From contig NZ_WNWM01000002.1 in assembly GCF_009727155.1 (NCBI RefSeq), positions 62,001 to 126,000 of the forward strand: a stretch of DNA of 64,000 nt. Reading direction: 5' to 3'. The notes beneath the pieces were generated by a model that was not told the origin of the DNA, ran no database searches, and saw nothing but the letters and a program-made list of their open reading frames with translations. Each line of letters starts with the position of its first letter. Within the stretch, counting starts at the first letter, position 1. Of this stretch, positions 8,368-19,771 are shown in pieces. This DNA is from Pseudoduganella dura (GTDB lineage Bacteria; Pseudomonadota; Gammaproteobacteria; Burkholderiales; Burkholderiaceae_D). The translations under genes and the position numbers were made by a program.

Positions 8368-9726
8368 TTACACCGATGCTTCGCGCGCTGCAGGCGTTAC
8401 CCGCGCGTCGTCCGGGACGGCCGACGCGGATCTGCCATGCCGGATCAGCGACACGGCCACCGTGGCAATCACCGCCGGCACCGCGATCGCCGCGAAATTG
8501 TGCTGCAGCGGCAGCGCCATGCCCACCAGCGTGCCGATGACGATCGGCGCCAGGATCGCCCCGCTGCGGCCCACGCCCGACGCCCAGCCGATGCCGGTGG
8601 CACGCACCGCCGCCGGGTAGAACTGGCCGGCATAGGCATAGGTGACGATCTGGGTGCCGATCGTCGACGCCCCGGCCAGGCCCACCAGCAGGAACAGCAC
8701 GGGCGCCGGCACCGGATAGCCCAGCAGCGTGATCGACACGGCGGCCAGCGCGTACATCCCCACCAGCACGTACTTGATATGGAAGCGGTCGGCCAGCCAG
8801 CCGCCGCCGACGGCACCGATCACCGCGCCGAAATTAAGCACCAGGACGAACGTCAGGGCCGAGCCGAGGCTGTACCCCGCCCCGGCCATCAGCTTGGCCA
8901 GCCAGGAGCTCAGCGCATAGACCATGAACAGGCACATGAAGAACGCGATCCAGAACATCGCGGTGGAAAAGCCGCGGCCGTCCCTGAACAGCTGGCTGAT
9001 CGGCGTGCCGGCGGCGGCATCGGCCGATTGCAGCGCATAGCTGTCGCCCGGCCGCGGCACGAACGACGGTTCCAGCCTGCGCGCGATGGCCGCCACTTCA
9101 TCGAGCCGGCCGGCGCGCGCCAGGAACGCCATCGATTCGGGCAGCGATTTCAGCACGAACGGGATCAGCAGCACCGGCACGCCGGCGGCCAGGAACACCG
9201 ATTGCCAGCCCCATGCCTCCAGCATGCCCTTGCCCAGCAGCGCGGCCAGCATGCCGCCCACCGCGTAGCCGGAAAACATCAGCGTGACGAGCGTGGCGCG
9301 GATCTTCTTCGGCGAATACTCCGTCATCTGCGCCACCACGTTCGGCATCACGCCGCCGATGCCGAGGCCGGCCAGGAAGCGCATCGCACTGAACACATAA
9401 GGATCGTTCGTCATGCCGGCGGCGGCGGTGAAGCACGAGAACAGCGCCAGGCAGATCGCGATGGCGGCGCGGCGGCCGATCCGGTCGGCCACCGTGCCGA
9501 GGAAGATCGCGCCGAACATCATGCCGAACAGCGCCGAGCTGACCATGAAGCCGGCGCTCTGCGCTGTCACGCCCATCTCCTTCATGATGGACGGCAGCGC
9601 GATGCCGGCCACCGCGAGATCGTAGCCGTCGCAGATGATGATGACCGCGCACCACGCCAGGATGCCGGCGTGGAAGCGGTTGAACCTGGCGTTATCCGCC
9701 AGTTGTTGCAGGTCGATTTGCCGCAT
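8368..9726 (-). CDS. Aromatic acid:H+ symporter of the AAHS/MFS family (BenK/PcaK type)
   Basis: The 452-residue protein has the 12-helix MFS layout. It carries D-G-Y-D in the first helix (residues 33-36), a signature of aromatic acid:H+ symporters, and the loop 2-3 motif G-T-V-A-D-R-I-G-R-R at 77-86. It should import benzoate or a related aromatic acid. The start has an AAGGAG Shine-Dalgarno. It follows benE by 54 bases and closes the cat-ben operon, so benzoate is the most likely substrate, although PcaK-like members also carry 4-hydroxybenzoate or protocatechuate. benK would be a reasonable symbol but substrate range cannot be read from the sequence. Confidence 0.88.
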   Translation of the reverse strand: MRQIDLQQLADNARFNRFHAGILAWCAVIIICDGYDLAVAGIALPSIMKEMGVTAQSAGFMVSSALFGMMFGAIFLGTVADRIGRRAAIAICLALFSCFTAAAGMTNDPYVFSAMRFLAGLGIGGVMPNVVAQMTEYSPKKIRATLVTLMFSGYAVGGMLAALLGKGMLEAWGWQSVFLAAGVPVLLIPFVLKSLPESMAFLARAGRLDEVAAIARRLEPSFVPRPGDSYALQSADAAAGTPISQLFRDGRGFSTAMFWIAFFMCLFMVYALSSWLAKLMAGAGYSLGSALTFVLVLNFGAVIGAVGGGWLADRFHIKYVLVGMYALAAVSITLLGYPVPAPVLFLLVGLAGASTIGTQIVTYAYAGQFYPAAVRATGIGWASGVGRSGAILAPIVIGTLVGMALPLQHNFAAIAVPAVIATVAVSLIRHGRSASAVPDDARVTPAAREASV

Positions 9727-9780
9727 GATGCGTGTCTCCTTGATTTATGGATGGATGCTGTTTCGAATCCTGGTGCGGGT

Positions 9781-11001
9781 TTAGCCGGGCGTCGGTGCTC
9801 CTTGTTCGCGGGTGAGCAGACAATGCGCCGCGATACCGATCGCGATGCCCCAGAACGCCGACCCCAGCCCCAGGAACGTCATGCCGGATGCGGTGGCGAT
9901 GAAGGTGATCAATGCCGCCTCGCGTTCCCGTGCGGCCATCATGGCGCCCAGGTTCGCTCCGATCGGTCCGAGCAGCGCGAGCCCGGCGACGGTGGCGACC
10001 AGCTCTTTCGGCAGGGCCGCGAACAGGGCGACGATCGAGCCGGCGCACAGCCCGGCCAGCAGGTAGAACACGCCGTTGGCCACCCCGGCCATGTAACGCT
10101 TGCCGGGATCTTCATGCGCGTCGGGCCCCGTGCACATCGCGGCCGTGATCGCGGCGATCGCGATCGTGATGCCGCCGGTGGCGGCAACGAGCAGCGATAC
10201 GACACTGTTGGCGACCATCACCGGCCTCGCGGGCAGGCCGTAGCCGGACGCTTTGAGCAGCGCCATGCCGGGCAGGTACTGCCCGGTGAGCGTGACGAGC
10301 ACCAGCGGCAGCGCCAGGCTGAACGTGCTGCCCACGGACCATTCCGGCGCGACGGGCCGCGGTATCGCCAGCGCGAAGGCCACGTGGCCGAAATCCGTCC
10401 GGCCCGTGCCGAGCGCCAGCGCGATGCCGGCAGCCAGCACGGCCACGACCGTGTACCGGGGAAGCATGCGCCGGCAAAACAGCCAGGCCGCGATCATCCC
10501 GATTGCCACCGCGGGCAGGCTGCCCACGCCCCGAAAGGCGTTCAGTCCGAACGGCAGCAGGATGCCGGCCATCATGCCGGCGGCCACGCCCTGCGGGATA
10601 TGCCGCATGATGCGGTCGACGCCACCGGTCAGCCCGAGCACCAGCAGGATCGCCGCCGCCGTGATGTAGGCGCCGATCGCCTCGGCCACGGACAGCGCCG
10701 GGAACAGCGTGATCAGCAGCGCCGTGCCGGGCGCCGACCACGCGGTGATGACGGGCACGCGGTAGCGGACGCTGAGCCAGATCCCGGCAACCCCGGCGCC
10801 GATGGCGATGCTCCACACCCACGAGGCGAAGGTGGCGGCATCCACCCCGGCCGCCTGCGCGGCCTGGTAGAAGATCGCCAGCGGCCCGGCAAACGACACC
10901 AGCACCGCCAGGAAGCCCGCGACGATCGCGGGCAGCAGCGTCGTCAGCGGCGCGCCCGTGCCTGCCGGTTCCGTGACGACCGGCCGAAGCGTATCGGTCA
11001 T
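9781..11001 (-). CDS. benE: Benzoate transporter of the BenE family
   Basis: This is an inner membrane protein of 406 residues with about 12 hydrophobic helices. The phrases I-T-A-W-S-A-P-G-T-A-L (near 80-90) and C-T-G-P-D-A-H-E-D-P-G-K-R-Y are characteristic of BenE. The reading frame is open further upstream, to 11160, but that extension is arginine-rich and lies over the catD coding region. The ATG at 11001, giving M-T-D-T-L-R-P, is the likely start. The gene begins eight bases after catD. With the MFS permease it gives the operon two uptake routes for benzoate. Confidence 0.9.
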   Translation of the reverse strand: MTDTLRPVVTEPAGTGAPLTTLLPAIVAGFLAVLVSFAGPLAIFYQAAQAAGVDAATFASWVWSIAIGAGVAGIWLSVRYRVPVITAWSAPGTALLITLFPALSVAEAIGAYITAAAILLVLGLTGGVDRIMRHIPQGVAAGMMAGILLPFGLNAFRGVGSLPAVAIGMIAAWLFCRRMLPRYTVVAVLAAGIALALGTGRTDFGHVAFALAIPRPVAPEWSVGSTFSLALPLVLVTLTGQYLPGMALLKASGYGLPARPVMVANSVVSLLVAATGGITIAIAAITAAMCTGPDAHEDPGKRYMAGVANGVFYLLAGLCAGSIVALFAALPKELVATVAGLALLGPIGANLGAMMAAREREAALITFIATASGMTFLGLGSAFWGIAIGIAAHCLLTREQGAPTPG

Positions 11002-11008
11002 GGTGGCC

Positions 11009-11803
11009 TCAGGAGTGGAGGAACGACTGCAATTCCCGCGTGAAGGCGGCGGGCACTTCGATGTTCGACAGGTGCGACGCCGGCAGCGTGACGAGCCTGG
11101 CGTCGCGGATGCGCGTGCACAGCGCCACGCCGTCCGCCACCGTCGTGACCGGGTCGGCATCGCCGGCCATCACCAGCACCGGCGCCGCGATCGACCGGAT
11201 GTCGTCGCGCAGGTCGGCATCGGCCAGGGCGTCGCAACAGGCCGCGTAGCCTTCCGGCGATTGCGCAAGCAACCCGCGTTGCAGCGGCTCGATGACGGCC
11301 CGGTACTCCGCCGCGAACGCCGGCGTGAACCAGCGCGCGGGCGAACTGTCGGCGATATCGGCAAGGCCCTCTTGCCGCACGGTTTCGGCGCGGCCGCGCC
11401 AGGCCGCCGCGGTGCCGATGCGGGCCGCCGTGTTGGCCAGTACCATCCGGTTGACCCGGTGCGGCGCGTAAATGGCCAGGCATTGCGCGACCAGGCCGCC
11501 CATCGACAGGCCGACCACGTGCGCGCCGGCGATGCCGAGATGGTCCAGCAGCGCCAGCGCATCGCTGGCCAGCATCTCCAGGCTGTACGGTCCGGGCGGG
11601 CTGCCCGATTCGCCATGGCCGCGCGCGTCGTAGCGGACCACGTGGAAGCAACGAGACAGCATGTCGGCCTGCGCGTTCCACATCGTGTGGTCCGTGCCCA
11701 GCGAATTGCACAGCAATACCGCGGGGTTGCGCGGATCGCCATCGAGCCGGTAGCGGCACGCCGCGCCGTTGAGGGTCGCCGTGTCGATGTCCGGGCCGTT
11801 CAT
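11009..11803 (-). CDS. catD: 3-oxoadipate enol-lactonase
   Basis: This is an alpha/beta hydrolase of 264 residues, the usual size for CatD/PcaD. The nucleophile S100 sits in G-L-S-M-G-G, the acid is probably the first Asp of A-G-D-A-D-P, and the base His is in P-A-S-H-L-S-N-I-E. It hydrolyses 3-oxoadipate enol-lactone to 3-oxoadipate, the step after muconolactone isomerase. The ATG overlaps the benD stop by four bases (11800-11803), so the two are translationally coupled. Because it sits in a cat operon the name catD is preferred to pcaD; sequence alone does not separate them. Confidence 0.9.
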   Translation of the reverse strand: MNGPDIDTATLNGAACRYRLDGDPRNPAVLLCNSLGTDHTMWNAQADMLSRCFHVVRYDARGHGESGSPPGPYSLEMLASDALALLDHLGIAGAHVVGLSMGGLVAQCLAIYAPHRVNRMVLANTAARIGTAAAWRGRAETVRQEGLADIADSSPARWFTPAFAAEYRAVIEPLQRGLLAQSPEGYAACCDALADADLRDDIRSIAAPVLVMAGDADPVTTVADGVALCTRIRDARLVTLPASHLSNIEVPAAFTRELQSFLHS

Positions 11804-12615
11804 CCCTGGTCCCCTCCGCCGACGGGCAGTACGGTGCCGGTGATGTACGACGCCTCATCGGATGCCAGGAACAGGATCGCGCCCACCTGCTCGCCGATGG
11901 TGCCGTAGCGGTGCATCGGGCTGCTGGCGATGGTCTGGTCGACGATGCCCCGGTACCACGCCAGTTCCTGCTCGCTGAGCGGCTGCGGGTTGCGCGGTAC
12001 CACGCGCGGCGGCGCCTCGGTGCCGCCGGTCGCCACGGCGTTGACGCGGATGCCGTCCTGCGCGTGTTCCAGCGCCAGGCTGGCCGTCAGCGCGTTGACG
12101 CCGCCCTTCGCCGCCGAATAGGGAATCCGGTAGATGCCGCGCGTGGCGATCGACGACACATTGACGATGGCGCCGCGGCCCCGTTCGATCATGGCCGGCA
12201 GCACGGCGCGGCAGCACCACAGCGTGGGGAACAGCGAGCGGCGGATCTCGGCCTCGATCTGCTCTTCCCCGTATTCCTGGAAGGGCTTGGCCCAGATCGT
12301 GCCGCCCACATTGTTGACCAGCACGTCGACGCGGCCGAAGTCCGCCAGCGCCGTGGCGATCACCGCCCGGGCGCCGGCATACGTTTCCAGGTCGGCCTGC
12401 GCCACCGCCACCTGCGCCTTCAGGTCGCGGCATTCGGCGGCCACCTGCTGCACGAGGTCGGCGCGGTCGGCCAGCACCAGGTGCGCACCTTCGCGCGCGG
12501 CGGCGAGCGCCACGCCGCGGCCGATGCCCTGGGCCGCGCCGGTCACCACCACTACCTTGTCGCGGAACCGGCCGCCTGCCGTCCGGGTTGCATGTTCCAG
12601 GGTTGCATGGTTCAT
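11800..12615 (-). CDS. benD: Benzoate cis-dihydrodiol dehydrogenase (1,6-dihydroxycyclohexa-2,4-diene-1-carboxylate dehydrogenase)
   Basis: This is a short-chain dehydrogenase of 271 residues. The NAD-binding loop T-G-A-A-Q-G-I-G spans 25-32, N-N-V-G-G follows, and the catalytic pair is in the Y-S-A-A-K segment. It oxidises the cis-diol made by BenABC to catechol with release of CO2. The frame is open upstream, but that part lies over benC; M-N-H-A-T-L at 12615 is the natural start, one base after the benC stop. The gene order benABCD is canonical. Confidence 0.93.
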   Translation of the reverse strand: MNHATLEHATRTAGGRFRDKVVVVTGAAQGIGRGVALAAAREGAHLVLADRADLVQQVAAECRDLKAQVAVAQADLETYAGARAVIATALADFGRVDVLVNNVGGTIWAKPFQEYGEEQIEAEIRRSLFPTLWCCRAVLPAMIERGRGAIVNVSSIATRGIYRIPYSAAKGGVNALTASLALEHAQDGIRVNAVATGGTEAPPRVVPRNPQPLSEQELAWYRGIVDQTIASSPMHRYGTIGEQVGAILFLASDEASYITGTVLPVGGGDQG

Positions 12616-12616
12616 T

Positions 12617-15587
<2,971 letters not shown>

Positions 15588-15599
15588 GGCGACTCTCCT

Positions 15600-16520
15600 T
15601 CAGGCGGCAGCGCGGCTGCGTTCGACTTCGGTGGCCGGCGCGGCGGCGCTGTCCGCATGCAGGTGGAAATCGAAATCGATCGACGCGAACGGTTTTTGCA
15701 GGTCCCTTGCCGCGATGGCGGCAGGGTCTTCTACACGCACGACCGGCGGCACCAGGCCCTCGCGGCTGGCGAACGCGAAGTCGTCCCACAGGTATTCGTC
15801 GCCGTCGATGTTGATCTGCGTGGTCAGCTTGCGGTGGCAGTCCGCGGAAACAAAGAAGTGGATGTGCGCGGGGCGCTGGCCGTGGCGGCCCAGCAGGTCG
15901 AGCAGCGTCTGCGTGCTGCCGCCCGGAGGGCAGCCGTAGCCCTTCGGCATGATCGTGCGGAACCCGTAGCGGCCATCGGCATCGGCGATGATCGTGCGGC
16001 GCAGGTTGAACCGCGACTGCGTCTGGTCGAAGTGCGAGTAATTGCCGAGCAAATTGGCGTGCCACACTTCCACCTGCGCGCCGGGAACCGGCCGGCCGTC
16101 TTCGCCATACACGGTGCCCTGCATGAACAGCACTTCGGCCCGGTCGCTCTCGGTGCCGTCGTCGAGCCTGGCGGAGCCCTGGCAGACCGGCGCGCCGGCC
16201 ACGTACAGCGGGCCCTCGATGGTGCGCGGCGTGCCGCCTTCCAGCCCGGCTTTCGCATCGGCTTCGTCGGCGCGGATGTCCATGAAGCGTTCCAGGCCCA
16301 GGCCCGGCGTCAGCAGGCCCAGTTCGTTGGCGGCGCCGGCGGCCGAGAAGTACTCGATGCCTTTCCAGAATTCGTTGGGCTGGATGTCCAGGTCCTCGAT
16401 CGCCTTGCACAGGTCGCTCACCAGGCGCACGGTGATTGCCTGCACGCGCGGGTTGGCCGGGCGGATCGCCGATTCCACGATCCAGCTGTTGACCAGTTTG
16501 TCGATGTCGTTGTGCGTCAT
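15600..16520 (-). CDS. catA: Catechol 1,2-dioxygenase
   Basis: This is an intradiol ring-cleavage enzyme of 306 residues. The predicted non-haem Fe(III) ligands are Y161 (N-Y-S-H-F-D), Y195 (G-Y-G-C-P), H219 and H221 (P-A-H-I-H-F-F), with the N-terminal helical linker seen in catechol-specific dimers. It converts catechol to cis,cis-muconate. The start has AAGGAG six bases upstream. It lies between catC and benA in the operon. Confidence 0.96.
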   Translation of the reverse strand: MTHNDIDKLVNSWIVESAIRPANPRVQAITVRLVSDLCKAIEDLDIQPNEFWKGIEYFSAAGAANELGLLTPGLGLERFMDIRADEADAKAGLEGGTPRTIEGPLYVAGAPVCQGSARLDDGTESDRAEVLFMQGTVYGEDGRPVPGAQVEVWHANLLGNYSHFDQTQSRFNLRRTIIADADGRYGFRTIMPKGYGCPPGGSTQTLLDLLGRHGQRPAHIHFFVSADCHRKLTTQINIDGDEYLWDDFAFASREGLVPPVVRVEDPAAIAARDLQKPFASIDFDFHLHADSAAAPATEVERSRAAA

Positions 16521-16541
16521 GATTGTCTCCTTGTGTTTTGC

Positions 16542-16832
16542 TTACAGATCGGTGGTGCGGATCGAGGACGGGTGCCGGCACAGCGGCGTGACATCGATCT
16601 TCATGTAGGGGAACAGCGGCAGCGACATCAGGAGCGCGTGCAGCTCTTCGTTGCCGCCCACGTCGAAGATGCTGACGTTGGCGTATTGCCCCGCGATGCG
16701 CCACAGGTGGCGCCACTTGCCCTCTTCCTGCAGGCGCCCTGCCAGCGCCTTCTCGTCGGCCTTCAGTCGTGCGGCCTGCTCGGCCGGCATGGCCGGCGGC
16801 AGCTGGACATCCATTCGGACATGGAACAGCAT
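16542..16832 (-). CDS. catC: Muconolactone delta-isomerase
   Basis: The 96-residue protein has the size and start (M-L-F-H-V-R-M-D-V) of CatC and the conserved L-W-R-I-A-G-Q-Y-A-N-V-S-I-F-D-V segment. It isomerises muconolactone to 3-oxoadipate enol-lactone, feeding CatD. It lies 39 bases after catB and 21 bases before catA. A GAGAGA-type ribosome site precedes the ATG. Confidence 0.95.
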   Translation of the reverse strand: MLFHVRMDVQLPPAMPAEQAARLKADEKALAGRLQEEGKWRHLWRIAGQYANVSIFDVGGNEELHALLMSLPLFPYMKIDVTPLCRHPSSIRTTDL

Positions 16833-16871
16833 GGTCTCTCTCCTCGTTTGCTGGTTTTTATCTGCGCCGCA

Positions 16872-17981
16872 TCACTTTCGGCACATGAAGCGCAGCCTGT
16901 CGGTATCGACGGCGACGCCCAGGCCAGGCCCGGTCGGCACCTGCAGCATGAAGTCGCGGTACACCAGCGGCTCGCGCAGCACTTCCTCCGTCAGCAGCAG
17001 CGGGCCAAACAGCTCGGTATCCCACGACAGGTCGGTGAACGTGGCGCACAGCTGAGCCGTGGCCGCGGTGCCGATGCCGCCTTCGAGCATCGTGCCGCCG
17101 TACAGGCCGATGCCGGCCAGCTGCGCCACCGCGGCCACCTGCTGCGCCGGTACCAGGCCACCGGACTGCGCGATCTTCACGGCGAACACGTCGGCGCCTT
17201 CGGTGCGGGCGATGTTGTACGCATCGACGGGGCCGTGCAGCGACTCGTCGGCCATGATCGCCACGTCGAAGCGGCGTGCCAGGCGGCGCATCGCGTCGCG
17301 GTTGTCGAAACGCACCGGCTGCTCGACCAGGTCCACGCCGCCATCCTGCAGCGCGGCGATGCCGCGCATCGCCTGCAGCTCGCTCCATGCCTGGTTGACG
17401 TCGACACGCACGCTGGCCGTGTCGCCCAGCGCGCGCTTGATGGCCAGCACGTGGGCCACGTCTTCATTGACGGAGCGGGCGCCGATCTTGAGCTTGAAGA
17501 TGCGGTGGCGGCGCAGTTCCAGCATCTTTTCGGCTTCCGCGATATCTTTCGCCGTGTCGCCGGATGCGAGCGTCCAGGCCACCGGCAGGCTGTCGCGCAC
17601 CCGGCCGCCCAGCAGTTCGCTGACGGGCACGCCGAGGCGGCGGCCCTGCGCGTCGAGCAGCGCGGTTTCGATCGCGCACTTGGCGAAGCGGTTGCCCTGG
17701 ATGACCTTGCGCACCCTCGCCATCGCCTTCGCCACGGCGCTTGCGTCCATGCCGGCCAGCAGCGGCGCGATGTGCGTGTCGATGTTGGCCTTGATGCTTT
17801 CCGGGCTTTCCTCGCCGTAGGCCAAGCCGCCGATCGTGGTGGCTTCGCCCCAGCCCTCGATGCCGTCGGCGCAGCGGATGCGCACCAGTACCAGCGTCTG
17901 CGTGTTCATTGTGGCCACCGACAGCTTGTGCGGCCGGATCGTGGGCACGTCCACGAGGAAGGTTTCAATGTTCGAGATCAT
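16872..17981 (-). CDS. catB: Muconate cycloisomerase
   Basis: This is a mandelate-racemase/enolase superfamily enzyme of 369 residues. The K163-x-K165 pair is in F-K-L-K-I, the metal ligands are D194, E220 and D245, and the opposing base is K269 in V-K-I-A-Q-S-G-G. It converts cis,cis-muconate to (S)-muconolactone. It is the first gene of the long minus-strand operon, and its start faces catR across about 100 bases with LysR-type sites. Confidence 0.95.
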   Translation of the reverse strand: MISNIETFLVDVPTIRPHKLSVATMNTQTLVLVRIRCADGIEGWGEATTIGGLAYGEESPESIKANIDTHIAPLLAGMDASAVAKAMARVRKVIQGNRFAKCAIETALLDAQGRRLGVPVSELLGGRVRDSLPVAWTLASGDTAKDIAEAEKMLELRRHRIFKLKIGARSVNEDVAHVLAIKRALGDTASVRVDVNQAWSELQAMRGIAALQDGGVDLVEQPVRFDNRDAMRRLARRFDVAIMADESLHGPVDAYNIARTEGADVFAVKIAQSGGLVPAQQVAAVAQLAGIGLYGGTMLEGGIGTAATAQLCATFTDLSWDTELFGPLLLTEEVLREPLVYRDFMLQVPTGPGLGVAVDTDRLRFMCRK

Positions 17982-18052
17982 ATGTATTCAGTATGGTTCG
18001 CGTCGATATGAGTACAATATTCCCCACAGAACCCGTCGTCCAACACTGAATT

Positions 18053-18079
18053 GGTATATTTTCGATACCTGAAAGGTAT
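18053..18079. promoter_or_regulatory. CatR/BenM-type operator with ATAC-N7-GTAT
   Basis: Three half-sites lie in a row: GGTAT (18053-18057), ATACC (18065-18069) and GGTAT (18075-18079). ATAC at 18065-18068 and GTAT at 18076-18079 are spaced by exactly seven bases, matching the ATAC-N7-GTAT site known for CatM/BenM. It ends four bases before the catR start codon, so it could serve autoregulation by covering the ribosome site. A looser GTAT-TCA-GTAT direct repeat at 17983-17993 adjoins the catB start. Confidence 0.75.
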
Positions 18080-18083
18080 AGTT

Positions 18084-18998
18084 ATGGAACTGCGCCACCT
18101 GCGCTATTTCGTCGCCGTCGCCGACGAGAAAAACTTCACGCGCGCCGCCGAGCGGCTCAGCATCGCGCAGCCGCCGCTCTCCCGGCAGATCCAGCAACTG
18201 GAGGAGGAACTGGGTGTGGTGCTGATCGAGAAAGGCTCGCGGCCGCTGCGGCTGACCGAGGCCGGCCGGTTCTTCCACGCCCACGCGCAGGAGCTGCTCG
18301 ACAAGGCGCAGGACCTGAAGGCGATGACGCAGCGGGTGGGCAAGATCGAGCGCAAGCTGTCGATCGGTTTCGTGGCATCGACGCTTTATGGTTTATTGCC
18401 GGAGATCGTGCGGCGCTTTCGCGAGCGGTACCAGGCCGTGGAAATCAATTTCCACGAGCTGACGACGCTGGAGCAATTGAAAGCCCTCAAGGAAGGCCGG
18501 ATCGACGTCGGCTTCGGCCGGCTGAAGGGCGAGGACGCCGCGATCCGCCGCATCGTGCTGCGCGAGGAACCGCTGATCGTGGCTTTGCCCGTTGGCCACC
18601 GGCTCACGCGCGTGCCGGGGCCGCGCAAGATGTCGGACCTGATGGACGACCCGCTGATCGTCTACCCGAAATCGCCCCGCCCCAGCTTCGCCGACCAGGT
18701 GCTGGCCACGTTCCGCGAGCGGATGCTGGTGCCGCGGCAGGTGATCGAAGTGCGCGAACTGCAGATCGCCATCGGCCTGGTCGGCGCCGGCCAGGGCATC
18801 GCCATCGTGCCGGACAGCCTGCAGGGCATGATCCGCACGGACGTCGTCTACCAGGGCATCGACGACCGGCAGGCCGTCTCGCCGATCATCTTCAGCACCC
18901 GGGCGATGGACCGCGCGCAGGAGCTGGCGGGCATGCTCGCGGTGATCTACGAGATTTATGACGAGCGGGGAATTGCGTACGTGGCGGAGAGTTTATAG
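18084..18998 (+). CDS. catR: LysR-family activator of the catechol/benzoate operon
   Basis: The 304-residue protein starts M-E-L-R-H-L-R-Y-F-V-A-V-A-D-E, followed by a LysR winged helix (T-R-A-A-E-R-L-S-I-A-Q-P-P-L-S-R-Q-I), the usual form of CatR/CatM/BenM. The C-terminal part is the two-lobed effector domain, which in this family binds cis,cis-muconate and sometimes benzoate. The ATG at 18084 is preferred to an earlier in-frame start at 18051 because the DNA-binding domain begins there. It is divergent from catB, with the operator between. A decayed copy of its last 57 bases lies at 19209-19265. Confidence 0.92.
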   Translation: MELRHLRYFVAVADEKNFTRAAERLSIAQPPLSRQIQQLEEELGVVLIEKGSRPLRLTEAGRFFHAHAQELLDKAQDLKAMTQRVGKIERKLSIGFVASTLYGLLPEIVRRFRERYQAVEINFHELTTLEQLKALKEGRIDVGFGRLKGEDAAIRRIVLREEPLIVALPVGHRLTRVPGPRKMSDLMDDPLIVYPKSPRPSFADQVLATFRERMLVPRQVIEVRELQIAIGLVGAGQGIAIVPDSLQGMIRTDVVYQGIDDRQAVSPIIFSTRAMDRAQELAGMLAVIYEIYDERGIAYVAESL

Positions 18999-19031
18999 AT
19001 TACGGCTTGATGCCTGCGCCGCGGATGCTGC

Positions 19032-19150
19032 TGGTGTCGGACACTATTTTCCGAGCGGTTCATCCGGAAAATAGTGTCGGACACCGGTTTTCTCCTGCGC
19101 CACCGCTACGTTCCGACAGCATCAACAGAAAGCCGGTGTCCGACACCAGA
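19032..19150. repeat. REPIN-like repeat, copy A, with an extra palindrome
   Basis: The first palindrome pairs GTGTCGGACACTATTTTCCG (19034-19053) with its near reverse complement (19065-19084). From 19071 to 19150 the sequence is an approximately 80-base unit bounded by GTGTCGGACACCGG and CCGGTGTCCGACAC. The reverse complement of 19664-19742 aligns to this unit over its whole length, including the interior GCTACGTTCCG and CATCAAC words. Confidence 0.8.
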
Positions 19151-19208
19151 ATGCGAGCACTGCCGGGAACATCTGGCACAGGCTTATCGCGGTAGTGCAT
19201 GCAAGGCA

Positions 19209-19265
19209 GCGTGATCTACCAAATTTATGACAAGCGGGGAATGCCTACGCGGCGGAAAGGTTGTA
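19209..19265 (+). pseudogene. Decayed duplicate of the catR 3' end
   Basis: The sequence GTGATCTAC-CAA-ATTTATGACAAGCGGGGAAT and what follows repeats the last 57 bases of catR (18942-18998) with scattered substitutions and one missing base; both copies end in TAG. The copy is cut off from any LysR domain. It marks a segmental duplication or repeat-mediated event between catR and the small gene that follows. Confidence 0.7.
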
Positions 19266-19273
19266 GCGCACTG

Positions 19274-19591
19274 ATGGAGTTCACTTTGTACAGGAAAGCG
19301 GGTTTTTACGGACGTTGGGCAGGGCTCGATGTCTACCTGAATGACAGACATACAGGCAACATTCCGGCCGGTGGATGCTTGAAGATTTCCGATGCCAGCC
19401 CCGGAGATATATTGCAGGTCCGGATGCAAAACGTAGCGAGGAGCCCTGGATTCTTGATAACCAAGGAAGATGACAGGGCAACCCTGGTGTGCGGTTCGAA
19501 TCTTTGGGCGGAATTGGACTTACTGAATTTGTCGTTTCTGCCGGTATTGCAAGACAAGGTTTTTTATATCAGACGCCCGATAAAAGACTGA
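19274..19591 (+). CDS. Small hypothetical protein, beta-rich
   Basis: The 105-residue protein is not recognised. It begins M-E-F-T-L-Y-R-K and contains D-V-Y-L-N-D-R-H-T-G-N-I-P-A-G-G, a pattern seen in small beta-sandwich (PEGA/DUF2846-like) proteins. No signal peptide is visible. The frame is open back to 19199, but that part is the duplicated catR tail, so the ATG at 19274 is preferred; no strong ribosome site is present. The gene is bracketed by two inverted REPIN-like repeats and its base composition is poorer in GC than its neighbours, which suggests acquisition or capture. Function unknown. Confidence 0.5.
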   Translation: MEFTLYRKAGFYGRWAGLDVYLNDRHTGNIPAGGCLKISDASPGDILQVRMQNVARSPGFLITKEDDRATLVCGSNLWAELDLLNLSFLPVLQDKVFYIRRPIKD

Positions 19592-19663
19592 TGCTGGAAA
19601 CCGGTTGATCGGAAGCAGTGCCATTCCGGATGATGCCGAGTGCAGTCCAGCGCCACGTAAGAC

Positions 19664-19742
19664 TCTGGTGTCGGACACCGGTTTGCCGTTGATGGTGCCG
19701 GAACGTAGCGATAGCCGGGGAAAACCGGTGTCCGACACCAGA
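19664..19742. repeat. REPIN-like repeat, copy B, inverted relative to copy A
   Basis: Exact 21-base inverted arms (19664-19684 and 19722-19742) carry the GGTGTCGGACACC core and enclose a 37-base interior. As a whole it is the reverse complement of 19071-19150. It lies 72 bases beyond the small hypothetical gene and 29 bases before the convergent cyclase stop, where it could also act as a terminator. Confidence 0.8.
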
Positions 19743-19771
19743 TCGCCATTGCTGCGGGTTGCATCTGAACT

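Noticed and set aside
9781..11160. Longer BenE with 53 additional N-terminal residues
   Set aside because: The extension is arginine/serine-rich, overlaps the catD coding sequence and lacks membrane or conserved features; M-T-D-T-L-R-P at 11001 is normal for the family.
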